DNA of 64,000 nt from Ananas comosus (GCF_001540865.1 NC_033630.1:4099909-4163908), one strand, 5' to 3'. Positions 1 through 11,827 are shown, numbered from the stretch's first letter. Numbers and translations are program-made. Notes: generated by a model from the sequence alone, not told the origin.

Positions 1-470
1 CACGAGCAGAGCGGAAAACCAGGATCTTGTGTAGAGAAAACTTGATGTGAACAATCAAGAACACAAATATGAGAATAACAAAGCGATAAGAGAACGTGAA
101 CACAATTTACGTTGTTTGACCAACGGTGTGTCGGCCTACATCCATGCTCCTCAATGTTTTATTCGATTAATCCGCGATATAAAGTACAAGGAGTAGAGTG
201 AATGCAAGATGCTCTTAGGGATCTCTCCAAATTTTCTCTCCCAAGTTGAGTTTTTACAATGAAGCTTAAAACCCTGTACTTAAATTACAAGGTCTATATA
301 ACTCCTAAATCCAATACAAGTATGAATATCATTGTCATCCATCCGAGCCCTTCAATCCACTTTTAGCGGTCGATCTCCACTTAAAAAGACTTGAACCATC
401 CCTAATCTCAAAGCACAAGACCATCCAATTTGGAGTCAAATCTAATTTAATTTTTCTAGTATGACTTTAT
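1..470. repeat. unclassified degraded repeat, possibly LTR-derived
   Basis: No coding sequence is recognisable. The stretch around 100-150 resembles a segment often seen in plant LTR-element flanks, and similar wording recurs in the solo LTR near 27.4-27.7 kb. No termini or target duplication are visible because the window edge cuts it. The assignment is an inference. Confidence 0.25.
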
Positions 471-499
471 GTTTCGAGATCTAGGGGCTAAACCCTCTT

Positions 500-801
500 A
501 GCCGGAAACTGGTGGGTCGTGTGGACGGAAAGAAATAATATCATTTTTCGGGCGAAGCTACACAATGTTACCCAGTCATCCAATCGGGTGGAACTTTTGC
601 TGAGCGAGTGGACCGAGCACCTCTGATCACCCCTTTACGCTTTATGCTTTTTATGTTTTTAATGTTTTCTTTTGGTTTTTTTAAATCTTTTCTTTTGTTC
701 CTTCAGAGGCCTCAGCTGCTTCCGTCTTATACGCTTAGTTCATTTTTCTTAATGAATGAAACAGGTAGCTAGGTATCTATTTCTCAAAAAAAAAAAAAAA
801 A
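500..801 (+). mobile_element. LINE 3' end, copy 1
   Basis: The + strand at about 507-627 reads openly as the C-terminal end of a plant LINE reverse-transcriptase protein: it contains WWVVWTERNNIIF, ends LLLSEWTEHL and then a stop. An untranslated stretch follows, then the tail GGTAGCTAGGTATC, TTTCTC and a poly-A run. The WW-x-x-W-x-x-RN pattern is characteristic of the zf-RVT region of plant LINEs. The copy is 5'-truncated. Confidence 0.75.
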
Positions 802-1734
802 AGACTTCGCGTTCCGAAACCTAACAAAGTGTTCCGAAAATTGAAACTTATCAGAAGCTCAGGTTTGGGAGCACATATTCATATTCCGAAACATCAGCCT
901 TTAATCTAGCTTTTGGTGAAAAACTCAAAACTCAAAATTTTAAATTTGAATTTATTTTATTTGAATTTTAGAATTTATTTATTTAATATCTATTGTTATT
1001 TATCAATTATTTTATTTATTCATTTATTTTTATTCTCTTTCTTAGCGAGAAATGCTGGGATATTCTCCGGTTCTGTTTCTTGCGTCCGTTCCGTTTCTTG
1101 CACCAAATGGAATTCCGTTCCGTTTCTTGTGCGGGTTACGGTTTTTTCTCCTAACAAGAAGAATTCCTCTCTCTTTCTGCTTTATACAATTTCTTTTTCT
1201 CCTTTCAGACAGTAGGTGAAAACATATTATAAAAAATATTAATCATCATCGCCTTACTCTTTTATCTTTTATTATTTTTTTATATTCTTCTTAATTATTT
1301 ACTGGGTGTTGAAAGAATCTCCATCAACCTCCTTCACGATCGTGGTCACTAGAGGAGAAATTCCGATCATACCTGCATGTAAAGGATAGAAATACACCTT
1401 AAGGCGGTAACACACGTTTCTTAAAAGATCAAATCTTTTATTTGAATATTTGCGTTTATCTGTAAGTTCAAGCTTATCTTTTAGTTAGATTTTGATTATA
1501 ATCAGATTTAGATATTAGCTTTCTATCTTTTGAGCTTTTAGGAACTCTCCTGCAGTTCTGGAACGTGATCCATGTATCGGAACATCATTTGTATGTTCTA
1601 GAACACACACCAGATGCCACTCTGTTTCTAGAGAACTCCCTCACAAGTTCCAGAACATAGAACTAACGTTTGGTCTTGGCTGTTTGATCGTGAAATCGAT
1701 TCAGAATGTGGCTTCACCCTATTCCAAAAACTTT
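802..1734. other. intergenic, no gene seen
   Basis: AT-rich sequence. A 100-codon open frame at 913-1215 has no recognisable domain, is rich in Leu, Phe and Tyr as expected from AT-rich DNA, and is not supported as a gene. No target-duplicated element was found. Confidence 0.5.
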
Positions 1735-1872
1735 CTTTTTTTTATAGAGATAGGTAGCATGATACCCGCTTCGTTTATTTCACTTAGAAATAAATTTAGC
1801 TGAAAATGTAAATCAATTATGATTCGAACTTGGGACCTCGGATACCAACCGCCTAAGCCCTCTATCACTTAT
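1735..1872 (-). mobile_element. tRNA-derived SINE copy
   Basis: Read on the minus strand this matches the well-preserved SINE at 45191-45350: 5' A-box region, B-box-like stretch (plus strand GATTCGAACTTGGG), then the AGCTAA-TTTATTTCTAA segment and the GGGTATCATGCTACC tail. Diverged by many substitutions. Confidence 0.7.
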
Positions 1873-2804
1873 TCTTAAAACTTGAGGAGAGAGAAGAAAA
1901 GAAATGGAGAGAATCCGAGAGAAAATAGTTTTCCATCATAATTATATTCTTTTTCTCTTCAAAAGTAGAGAAAGAGGGAGAGAAAATGAGAAAAAAAATA
2001 TTTTCTCTTCTCCTCTTTTCTTACTGTAAAAAACAAGAGAGAAAATTGCTTTATTTTCTTTTCTCTTCTCTTGTTCTCTTTTTCTCAAGGGGGATTACAC
2101 CACCAGTTACTATTTGGTTCTCTAACTTCCAAGTTTAATATTAGATATATCCTAAACTCTTTCAATATAATTCACTTTAATCCTTGTACATATAATATTT
2201 GAGCATAAGATTAATGATTACCCTGTATATTGAGTTATTGCTTTTTATGAAATATAACACCCTGCATTGAATTATAATTTTTTATTTTATTGCATAATTG
2301 ATAAATATATGAGACGGTGGGAGGACCAAAATATATGGAGATACAGATGAACGTCCATATATATATAGTAATAATACTACAATTATAAGGACTAAAATGA
2401 AACATTATTCAAAGTTTAAGCCCGGATTGAAAAGAACTATTATTAACAGTTCATGATTTTAAGTATCGAATTTTAAAAGTTTGAGAACCAAAATAAAACT
2501 CGAGTTAAAGGTTAGAAACCAGTAGTGCAATTTGCTCAAAAGAAATTAAGATTTTAAATTTATTTTGTTAGTGCATACCTTACTCATCTTCCCGCCCTTA
2601 TAATTTTTTTCTATATAACTTATTTCTATCGTTCCATATAACATATTTTATATATATTCAAAACTCTCCCCCACGCTGACTTGAATTAAATAGGAAAAAA
2701 AAATTAAACGACAATAAGGACCCAGTGAGACTTAAATTTAGGATCTCCTGCTATACTATCATACTAAAATTATATAAAAAAGCCAATATTCTTTACAGAA
2801 TTTA
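1873..2804. repeat. purine/pyrimidine inverted tract, then AT-rich intergenic DNA
   Basis: From about 1880 to 2092 a purine-rich arm (GAGAGAGAAGAAAAG type) is followed by a complementary pyrimidine arm (TTTTCTCTTCTC type), so the strand could fold back on itself. It is low-complexity and no TIR or target duplication is evident. The remainder to 2804 is AT-rich with no supported gene. Confidence 0.45.
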
Positions 2805-2895
2805 TTTTTCAGAAATAAACTCAACTAGCAATATAAAGTAACTAAGCTTCGAACTTGAGAGTTCGAGTACCAATTAACCATTAAGCTTTTAGCCA
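2805..2895 (-). mobile_element. SINE fragment
   Basis: Contains the minus-strand SINE landmarks in order (TTTATTTTTCAGAAATAAACTC, then TTCGAACTTGAGAGTTCGAGTACCAA), split here for length. The 5' part and tail are lost or diverged. Confidence 0.5.
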
Positions 2896-3124
2896 ACTGC
2901 ATTAGATACAATTTGTAGTCGTGTTATAAATAGTTGTATCAATATCAACATTGTCGATGTATGTACAAATACTACGACCTTATAACTGATCAAAATATTG
3001 ACTCATTTTTTCATTCAGAGTTTCAAATTCTGGATTAAACAAATTAGTATATCATGTTGATTTTTTGGATTTCTCTTAGTAACTCTGGGTCATGTTTAAT
3101 ATCTTTTAACTCATATAATAACTA

Positions 3125-3357
3125 ATATCATTTGGAAGGTCAGAAACGACTTGATCTTTAGGAGAACCCAACTGAGCCGAGGGATAGCCGTCCGTTCTCT
3201 TAAGCTGCTACTGACGGAGTGGGATTTACTTCACTCATCTTGACCCTTTTTTTTTTTTCTACTTTTTCGGGGCCCAGGTTGCTCCACTCTTGTAGCATTT
3301 CTTCAATGAATGAAACGGGTAGCGTGCTACCTCTTTCTCAAAAAAAAAAAAAAAAAC
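3125..3357 (+). mobile_element. LINE 3' end, copy 2
   Basis: The + strand at 3127-3243 translates to a LINE C-terminus containing IIWKVRNDLIFRR and ending LLLTEWDLLHSS then stop. The 3' untranslated part carries AATGAATGAAACGGGTAGCG, then TGCTACCTCTTTCTC and poly-A. The GGTAGC-GT-GCTACC hairpin in the tail is the same as in the SINE family of this window. 5'-truncated, as usual for LINE copies. Confidence 0.8.
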
Positions 3358-3994
3358 TCGTATAACCATGTCCAAAATGGTTATCTCCAGATGCTGCTCC
3401 TTGTCCACAGCATAAAAGGTCAGACACCAGAAAGAGACACAATTCTCCTTTGAAATGTGCCTCCAATGCCAACTTCTATAACTACAAAAACCAGCCATGT
3501 CCAATCTATAAACTCACATACAATTCCAAACCCATCCAATCTCACTAAATTCCACAAACAACATGCATGATCCAAGAACCCACTTTTTGTCCCACACTTT
3601 GTCTCATAGCCAAACACCCAAGCCCAAGCCCTTAAGATCTCCCCAACACTTTGTCTCATTTTGTTCTCTTTGGACCATCCAATTTGTGTCTTATGCTTTG
3701 CCTCTTTATCTTCTTTATTAATTCCCCCTCTATCACTCCAATCATCTTAAACATTAATTAGCACAGTGATTAATAGTAGCAAAGAGAGCTAGTTCGATGA
3801 ATACTAGCTTTAGGGGCTTTGTTGGAGATTCTGTGTTATTCACTATTAGGCCTCGCTCATTCCGGACCAAGTATTTTGGTGCATGTTGCCCTCCTTTGCT
3901 ATTTAAACCTTCACTTGCATTGGCCATGCATCACCAACCATTGTGATCATAAGGATTTTTAATTTGTTTCGAGTCGAAGAAGCGATCATTCACG
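3358..3994 (+). promoter_or_regulatory. upstream region of the MATE gene
   Basis: No gene is visible between the LINE poly-A and the MATE start codon. The last 350 bases presumably contain its promoter and 5' leader. Two antisense open frames at 3259-3659 have no recognisable domain and overlap the LINE tail, so they are not annotated. Confidence 0.4.
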
Positions 3995-5728
3995 ATGTGC
4001 GTACCGTCGACCGACCCGTGCCCGTTAGTGGTTGAGGTAGGGGATAGCGATCTCGCCTTGTCGACGCATTCGTTATGTGATGAGAAATTTAGAGTTGTAT
4101 TGGTGGGGCAAAAGGAGGAGCTTCCACTAATCCAAGCTCGTAATCGGGAGACTAATCTGCATCATGAGGTAGTAATCATTTTGCGCTCGCACTTTGTTGA
4201 ATATAAAATATTCGGACATCGTTCTCTAGTAGTTTAAGTGTTTAGGAGCATTTAACACTAACTTTTAATTACTTAGATTGTTGAAGAGATATTTGCCCTT
4301 GGACGAATCGCTGCGCCATCAACCATCACCGGACTACTTAACTACGCTCGCAATCTCGTGTCCATGCTTTTTCTAGGCCATCTCGGGCACGTAGAGCTTG
4401 CAGCGGGGGCACTCTCGGTCGGCTTCGCGAACATCACTGGCTACTCGATCATCTTCGGCTTAGCCATGGGGATGGAACCCATCTGTGGCCAAGCTTTCGG
4501 GGCTCAAAAGCAGACTCTCCTAACTCTAACACTTCATAGAACGATAGCATTCCTCCTCCTAATTTCCATACCAATTACCTTTCTTTGGCTACATGTTGAT
4601 AAAATTCTCTTACTCTTAGACCAAGACCCCAAAATAACTTCTCTAGCCAGAATATACCTACTCTATGCTCTCCCTGATCTCTTCTTACAATGTATCCTGA
4701 ATCCTTTTAGGATATATTTAAGATCTCAAAATATCACCAACCCAATAGCACTTTGCTCCTTTGTAGCTTCACTTGTCCACATTATAGTGAACCACTACTT
4801 GGTTCATGTACTCAAAACTGGCATTAAAGGTGTGGCAATGGGGGTGGTAGTGGCCAATTTTAGCCTCACAATGCTTCTACTGTGCTATGCTTATTCAAGT
4901 GAGGCATGCAAAATGGCATGGAATACCACATTATCTTTTGATTGCTTTAGGGAATGGGGGACAATAATAAGACTAGCTATACCAAGCTGCATCTCAGTGT
5001 GTTTGGAGTGGTGGTGGTATGAGCTCATGATCATCTTATGTGGGCTCTTATCGGGCCCCCAAGAAACCGTCTCGGCCATCGGAGTACTAATGCAAATGAC
5101 CGCCTTGGTCTATGTTTTCCCGTCGTCTTTGAGCTACGGCGTGTCGACCCGAGTGGCCCAGGAGCTCGGGGCCGGGCGGCCCGAGAGCGCAAGGAAGGCC
5201 TCGATGATCGGGGCCGTGTTTGGAGCCGGACTAGGGATCGCGGCGATGGCGTTCAATTTATGGGCCAGAGCTTGGTGGGGCCCCATATTCACTGACCGTG
5301 GCCCAGTTTTGAAGCTGGTGTCGATTGCGCTGCCTATAATTGGGCTTTGCGAGCTCGGTAACTGCCCGCAAACCGCGATGTGTGGAGCCCTAAGAGGGAG
5401 CGCACAGGCAAATGTGGGGGCCCATGTGAACTTAGGTGGATTCTACGGAGTGGGCTTGCCGGTGGCTCTGCTATTCGGTTTCTGGTTGGGCTTGGGCTTT
5501 GTGGGCTTGTGGATGGGCTTGCTCGCCGCGCAGGCTTCGTGTGTGGCGGTGCTCACGATGGTGCTGGTGAGAACCGACTGGGCGGCGGAGGCGGCACGGG
5601 CCGAGGAGTTGACTAGTGGTGAGCAAGTGTTAAAATTGGATGAGACAATTGATGACAAAGGAGAGAAAGAGAATTTGAAAGGGAATGGTTGGGCCTTAAG
5701 AACTAATACCCTAGTTAACAAAGTCTAA
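3995..5728 (+). CDS. MATE efflux transporter, DETOXIFICATION 49-like
   Basis: Two exons, 3995-4168 and 4277-5728 (541 aa), joined in phase 0 across a 108-bp GT-AG intron. The spliced product reads through the conserved MATE start: EEIFALGRIAAPSTITGLL, then SMLFLGHLGHVELAAG, FANITGYS and GMEPICGQAFGAQ near residues 122-134. About twelve hydrophobic segments follow, as expected of a MATE antiporter. Length fits plant DTX48-DTX51 (about 500-560 aa), and the short first exon ahead of the EEI motif is typical of that clade. Family members export small organic compounds or hormones coupled to ion gradients, usually at plasma, vacuolar or endosomal membranes; the substrate cannot be read here. The second half of exon 2 is much more GC-rich than the first. 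The hydrophilic C-terminal tail is Glu/Lys-rich. AATAAA at 5843-5848 is a plausible polyadenylation signal. The start chosen is the first ATG that keeps the family N-terminus. Confidence 0.93.
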
Positions 5729-5949
5729 CACAAGCAAGTTTTAGGGTTATTAGTTGGTGAGTTAAGATGTTGTTTTGTTCATTGAGGTAGCGTTTGGTTC
5801 GGGACCAAGGGGGGAATAAGCCCTTGTTCCCCCTTTGTTCCCAATAAAAAATAGGGTTTTGACAACTAATAAGTCATGTAGAAGCACCGAAATGTTTGGT
5901 GACTTGCATTTTTATTTTCTGATTGTATTATCTCTCTCATTGTGCTTTA
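5729..5949 (+). other. 3' flank of the MATE gene
   Basis: AT-rich 3' flank containing AATAAA at 5843-5848. It ends exactly at the Helitron insertion point, where base A5949 precedes CTAG. Confidence 0.4.
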
Positions 5950-6722
5950 CTAGTTAAAGACCCGCGCTTCGCTGCGGGAAAAAAATTTACAGTAAATATA
6001 TAGTAATAATTAATAAATAATAAAACAATTATTTATATATTAGAGATTTATTCAAAATTAAGACACAACGAATAGAATAACTTTCTTTTCTCTTAAAAAG
6101 TATTTTTTTAGCGAAAAATACATCAAAAATATTTTTTTTAGCAAATCTAATAAGATAATTAGGGAAAAAAAGGCAAAAAACTAAGCATGAGGAGAAGCGG
6201 ATATCATAGATTGTCCGAGACCCTACACAACCCATCTCTTCGGCACCGCAGAGGCCATCATCTTTGCCTTTTCCTCCTCCTCCATCACCACCCCTTGAGG
6301 AGTTGCAGTCCTCACCGAGGAGTGTAGCTGCCCCTCCCTCTTTCCCTTCTCCCCTGCAAAACCCCTAAGCAGATGTTTATATTACTTTCCCAAGGAGGAG
6401 GGGGAAGATTTGGTACTTTTCCAAGAGTGGGGAGATTTAAAAAAAATTTGGTAGATTACCAAGGAAGGAGGATTTGGTAGATTTTAAAAAAATTTGGTAG
6501 ATTCCCAAGGGGGGAAGATTTGGCAGATCCTAAGGAAGGAGCATTTGGTAGATTTTCAAAAAATTTGGTAGATTCCCAAGGTGGGAAGATTTGGCAAATT
6601 CCCAAGGAGGAGGAAAAATTTAAGAATGTACATTTTTAAGAGATGGGAGAATTACTTTTTCAGGAATGCGGAGAGGTTGACACGCATGCCATCCTAAATT
6701 GTCAAATTATAGTTTGTATAGA
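5950..6722 (-). mobile_element. non-autonomous Helitron 1
   Basis: Read on the minus strand, the element begins TCTATACAAACTATAATTTG and ends CTAG, and sits between host A and T, as Helitrons do. A hairpin (CCCGC/GCGGG with inner GC pairs and loop GAA) lies just upstream of the CTAG end, the standard Helitron 3' structure. No Rep/helicase coding is present. Internally, about 6407-6610 holds imperfect tandem units of about 70 bp built on TTTGGTAGATTCCCAAGG. Confidence 0.8.
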
Positions 6723-7540
6723 TGGTTTTGAATCTACTCTCGGAGCACTAGAAGAATCATAGAACCTAATTGTGTCGGTTAAAGTCTAAGAATAATCATT
6801 TTTTCAAGATCAACATGTTGAAAATTTGAAATTAATGAAAACTTAGTGGTCTGAAATTACTGTGATTTTTATTATTTTGAGAGAAATGCAGTATGCTATC
6901 TGTTTTGTTTAACTTTTTTTTTAAAAAAAACTTAAACTTATTTAAAAATGTGAAGCAATCAAGCTTTAAAGTTGGGAATTCAGATAACAACCATCGAGTT
7001 TTTTGGCATATGTGCTAGAGAGGGTCCGCATGGGCCCGAAATTGTCGTCCCTTGATTTCCAGTGCTTGTATTGTATAGGGAATCAAAAATGAGATTTTAA
7101 AGCTTAAACGTAGAAGTTCAAATATATCTGAATTTCCCACTTCTATTGTAAAGAAAGAACATATTAAAAGAATTTTATTATAATCCTTAGTTACGTAACA
7201 CTCCATCTAACAGTCCTAGATCATACGACAGAGCCAAACAAGCCCTAAATGGTATACCATATTGGATCGTTTGTTGTACAATTTTGAAAAATGATGCAAA
7301 TATTTGTAGTATGTCCTCAAAATGTAGTGTTACAAATGCACAATTGATGTGCAAAATTTGTCCACACCCTTGTCTCTCTCGATTTTCTCTTCTTTTTAAA
7401 TAAGCGTCTTTATTTTTGTAGAAATACCCTAACATAGATAAACATGTAAATAGTAAAGTTTTCAAGGGCACACATGAATTTATTTGGACAATTTTCTATA
7501 TTTTAAAAAATAAAAATTCAAAGGCACAAATACTTGGTAA
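6723..7540. other. intergenic, no gene seen
   Basis: AT-rich unique-looking sequence. Open frames at 7015-7206 and 7187-7471 on the minus strand show no domain and overlap each other, so they are not supported. Confidence 0.45.
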
Positions 7541-7555
7541 GCATCCAAGGCCTGT

Positions 7556-8165
7556 TATAATAAACCCAGCTGTACACTGCTCTGGAGGGCAATCCTGATG
7601 GTCCCAGGTAGGGCTGTCAACGAGCTGAACACAAGCGACCTGAGGTCAGCTCATGTTCAGATCATTTAGTATTCGAGCTGGCTTATTAAAATATCAAGTT
7701 AAAAAATTCGGCTCGTATTCGACTTGTTTATTAACGAGCTGAATATAAATTGGCTCGCGAACAATAAGTTAGATTGTCAATCTTAATCTTATGTGAAAAA
7801 TTGAAAAAATAAAAATAAAAATTAGAATCTTAATCTAATAATTAAAATTCACAAAATGAATGTCTCTTTGCATTTGAGTTGGCCTAAAATCTAAATAGTA
7901 GAAATTTGTAATACAAGCAATATCAAGCCGAATACAAGCAAGTTGACCAAGCTCGTCTTCGGCTCGTTAAGATTTTGAGTTAAAAAATTAAACTCATGTT
8001 CGGCTCGTTTATTGAACAAGCGATCGATTTCAGGCTCATTTCGAGCCGAATATAAATTGACGATCGATCTCGAGCTCATTTCGAGTCAAATATGAATTGG
8101 CTCACGAATTGTGCGCTTGATTGCTAGCTCTAGTCCCAGGTTCGAATCCCGGATGGGGCACAAAT
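7556..8165 (+). repeat. tRNA-like/SINE remnant split by a hAT insertion
   Basis: Removing the hAT at 7609-8132 and one target copy joins the left flank to GGTTCGAATCCCGG and ATGGGGCAC followed by an A-rich run. The first block is a good pol III B-box and the end is tail-like. No acceptor stem or complete A-box could be read, so this is a SINE or tRNA-derived remnant rather than a tRNA gene. Confidence 0.5.
7609..8132. mobile_element. hAT-type MITE, 524 bp
   Basis: Flanked by a perfect 8-bp target duplication GTCCCAGG (7601-7608 and 8133-8140). The ends are imperfect inverted repeats, TAGGGCTGTCAACGAGC on the left and GCTTGATTGCTAGCTCTA on the right. The interior repeats GGCTCG/CGAGCC-type words. 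No transposase coding. The 8-bp duplication and TA-GGG-type ends fit hAT. Confidence 0.85.
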
Positions 8166-8789
8166 AAATAAAAAAATATTTTGAAGGGCCAAATAACACT
8201 TATGGGTGGTCTAGTCAATAATAACAATAAAAAAAACTTATTAGGGGAAAAAAAAAAAAAACATAATGTCGAAGGACTAAACAATCATACCAACCAAGAA
8301 TAGGAATGATGTATTGATACTAATTGAGCAACACGATGATGCTTATAAAGCAAATTAGTCACTGAATTTAGGGGTGTTGTGCACACTACAAATGTTTGAT
8401 TCTTAAAACAAAATATGCAATTAGAAAAAAAAATTATCTAACATCTAAATTATAATATAATAACTAAAAATCTGTTTGGCCCAACTGTAGAAATACGAAT
8501 GTACGCTGAGAATAATAATTGTTTTGTACTCTATCCAAAGATAATGCTTGTACTACACTGTGAAACAGCTGGATACAGGCTTATTATAGCACAAGCCAAA
8601 CCTAGGACAACTTGGCTATGCAAACAAAAATCTAGGTCAAATCCAAATCAGTAATTAATTAATAATTAATAAATAAATAATGGGTATGGGATTCCACAAA
8701 CAGAAAATAAATTAAATTTGAGCCTTTATATTAAGAAACAGTTTAATTCATCATTTATCACATTGAGTGCATGAATCTTGAAACAATAA
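8166..8789. other. intergenic, no gene seen
   Basis: AT-rich sequence with poly-A/T runs. No coding or terminal-repeat structure recognised. Confidence 0.4.
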
Positions 8790-8798
8790 CAAAATCCA

Positions 8799-9054
8799 GG
8801 CTAGGGCTACTATACTCTTATGAGTATAAGCCCTTTTGTACTCATAAGTTTTCTACTGTTGAATGAAAAGATGTACGGTTAGAATAATAGTTGTTTTCGG
8901 TTAGGTTAATATATAGTGGTTTCCTAGGGTCGAGTGGGCGATTGATTGAATAGTATGATCTAAAGACTGAAAATGATCAAAGTAGTAAACCTAACGGCAA
9001 AAAACTTATGAGTATAAAAAAGCCTATACTCATAAGAGTATAGTAGCAGAACTC
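8799..9054. mobile_element. Mutator-like MITE, 256 bp
   Basis: Perfect 9-bp target duplication CAAAATCCA (8790-8798 and 9055-9063). Terminal inverted repeats centre on CTACTATACTCTTATGAGTA on the left and its complement on the right. The inner segment (GAATAGTATGATCTAAAGAC and neighbours) is shared with the element near 23447-23680, so both belong to one family. Confidence 0.8.
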
Positions 9055-9063
9055 CAAAATCCA

Positions 9064-10031
9064 TCTCTTGGGGAGATGCTCCCTAAAGTTTTAGTTCTCA
9101 TTTATCATCCATTTGGATTTGATTAGTGGTTGAAAAAAATAGATAAAAAATGTATAAAACTTACCTTAATTATCATCTATTTGAATTTAACTATATATAT
9201 CTAATCTTAAAAAATTTAGATTTTATTATCTGATATTTTAATTTATTTATTTTGAGCAAATTAATGACTTTTTAACTTTAAAATTTGAATACATTGTTTT
9301 ATCTTTAAGAATTTAGTTAGTATATTTTATATAATTTACATAACTATAAATTCACTAAAGTAAGCAATTAGTTTAAATTTTATATTTGAAGAGCTATCAA
9401 ATTACTTAAATCAAACAAATTGAATGGCTAGGTACAAAGATTAAAATTTTAAAAGGTTGGATAGTTGAATTGAAATGATTTATAGTTCAGCTAAGTTTTT
9501 ATACATTTTTAACAAATAAATATATAAAACACAAATAATTTCTTAAACAAGGTACTTGTTGGATTTTAACTTGCATTCTACACTGCATGAACATTTCATT
9601 CAGTATATTTCTACGGAATAAGATAAATTACCGTATAGAAGAAATATATGATTTTAATAAATTATGAATGCCAAGAACTTTTATGTAACAGAAACTAAAT
9701 TCCTAACTTTCAATTATATATAAAAATATCCTACCAAATAAGTTAGTACTCGATAATGTTTCGACATCCAAACAAAGCATTAGGAATTAGATTCTCTTAT
9801 GATGAAACTCTAAACTTCCAACTACATAACTCAAAAATTGACTTCTCCATAAATTTAGTTGCCTTTTTCTTAATTCAATTCCAAGGTTGTTAAGTGGGCA
9901 ACTTATGTATAAATAATATAGAAAATATAAAGAACTCTAATTCTATCAAGACTAGGTCATAATTGTCTTCTAGCTATATACTAATGTGGCTACCAACAAC
10001 CCTATGTATGAATAGTAGATATTATTTAAAA
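9064..10031. other. intergenic, AT-rich
   Basis: Very AT-rich, no open frame with a recognisable product and no clear terminal repeats. Confidence 0.4.
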
Positions 10032-11268
10032 CTAGTGTAGTAACCAGCGCGTTGCGACGGATAGGTACTACTAAAATAAATTTGATATCTAACTAATATA
10101 TCAAAAATTTGCTATTATTTTAAAAATAAAAATACTCCAAACATTTTGGCTTCTTGCAAAAGTATATTAATCTGGTGAAACTGATTAGTAACAAAATGTT
10201 CATAGATAGAAAATAAGTATGTAAACCTATTTATCCAAAAAGTGACATACTATTTGGGAGAGATTTAGATAAAAAATTCAATAAAAATTAACATTTTATA
10301 AATCAAAATAATTAATTAAAGGGTTAAACTTTTTTTGTATAAGCTATATATCCATCCCTTCATTTTCTATATAAGTTATGATATTTATCCCTTCAAGAAA
10401 ATGAAGACTTCTTTAGGTCATATATCAATTTAATTTTATAAACATTCTTACATCAGTTAATAAAAAGAGTCATGAAAGTAAAAAAAAAAATAAACATATG
10501 AAAAATTATACAATAAAATTTTAAGAGACCAAAAGATATACAACCAACACAACCTAATACAGCAAATATAATACAAAATTTTACTTTTGAAAAAAAAATA
10601 TAAAAAAAATAAAGGATAGAAAAAAAAGTAATAAACTTTCACCACAACAATCACATCAGTTCGAATACCATGTAAATAAAAAGAACTTGAAAAAACTGAA
10701 TAAAGCTACCTAAAAAATTTCAATATTACAATATAAAGAATATGTAAATCTTTTAAAAGAACTTCTGAAATTTGGACTAAGGCTCGATTTGATGAAGTTG
10801 CCAGCACCAAGTTCGGTAATGCAGCATGCAAACTCATCCTCCGTCCACAGTATGCTCGATTTTGGCCTCGAAGCTCATGGATGAGGAAGAGAAAGTAGAG
10901 GAGAGAAGGGAGTTTTTGTATGGGTTTCTACGATTTACGGTTTAGATTAGGATTAAGATGTGTGGACCATTAATTAGACGTTACGTGCGGAGGGAAGGCA
11001 AAAGGTTGGGTTAAGGTGGATGGACCATTAATTTGACGTTATGTACGGAGGGAAGGCGAAGGATTGAATTAAGGTGGGTGGACCATTAATTTGACGTTAT
11101 ATGCGGAGGGAAGGCAAATGGTTAAAATTAAGGTGGGTAGATCTTTAATTAGACGTTATGGGTGGACGGAAGGTGAAGGGTCGGTTTCCCAATGTGAAGC
11201 TCAAAAGTGAAGGAAACACAACCACGTGACATTTCTTTTGGGAATTAATGTATAGGTATAGATATAGA
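10032..11268 (-). mobile_element. non-autonomous Helitron 2
   Basis: On the minus strand it starts TCTATATCTATACCTATACA and ends CTAG, inserted between A (10031) and T (11269). The 3' hairpin (CCGTCGC / GCGCTGG) is degraded relative to the other two copies, suggesting greater age. Four tandem units of about 58 bp lie at 10953-11187. No Rep/helicase coding. Confidence 0.75.
10953..11187. repeat. four tandem units of about 58 bp inside Helitron 2
   Basis: Units begin near 10953, 11012, 11070 and 11129. Each carries GGACCATTAATTTGACGTTA or a close variant followed by GGAGGGAAGGC. The fourth unit is the most diverged. Confidence 0.85.
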
Positions 11269-11303
11269 TGTGCAAGCAACCTATTAGGGTAGCATGCACT
11301 GGA

Positions 11304-11827
11304 GTCATTAACACTCAAACCTGCTATAAGGAGTTACTCAACCTGATACACCTATCGTAATGATAAACGGCCCGTCTCAACGCGACCTTTATCTTGATTT
11401 TGAATACTCCTGTCCTCCACCATGATGTGCATATCGTGTCATTGCTTTTCGTCCTGCTTCTATTTGTCCAGCTGTGACCCAAACAGGTTACCAGACATTC
11501 GCTAATTAGTACTGCATCTATACATATTATAACCCTTCCAAGTCATTAACACTTAAACCTCTTATAAGGAGTCGATCCCCTAAAGATTCTCTCATGCCTA
11601 ATACTACAACTTGACACCTATCGTAATGATAAAAGGCTCATCTCATCGTGATCTTATCTTAGATTTCGAATACTCCTTTCATCCACCACTGTACGCATAT
11701 TGTGTCATCACTCTTCGCCATGCTTTTATTTGTCTAGCTGTAATCCAATATTACATCTTCAGATATTGTAACTTTACAGAGTCATTAACTCTTAAATCTC
11801 AAAAATTCTCTCATGGCTAATACTAGA
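11304..11827 (+). repeat. direct repeats of about 238 bp (two copies plus a partial third)
   Basis: Copy A (11304-11480) and copy B (11542-11749) share GTCATTAACAC, CACCTATCGTAATGATAAA, GAATACTCCT and CAGCTGT in the same order. A partial third copy starts near 11781. No gene product is recognisable. A 69-codon frame at 11611-11820 lies wholly within the repeat. Confidence 0.75.

Noticed and set aside
913..1215. 100-codon + frame
   Set aside because: AT-rich composition gives Leu/Phe/Tyr bias; no recognisable domain or splice-supported extension.
8133..8165. tRNA gene at the B-box-like TTCGAATCCCGG
   Set aside because: No acceptor stem, anticodon arm or complete A-box can be assembled, with or without the hAT insertion removed.
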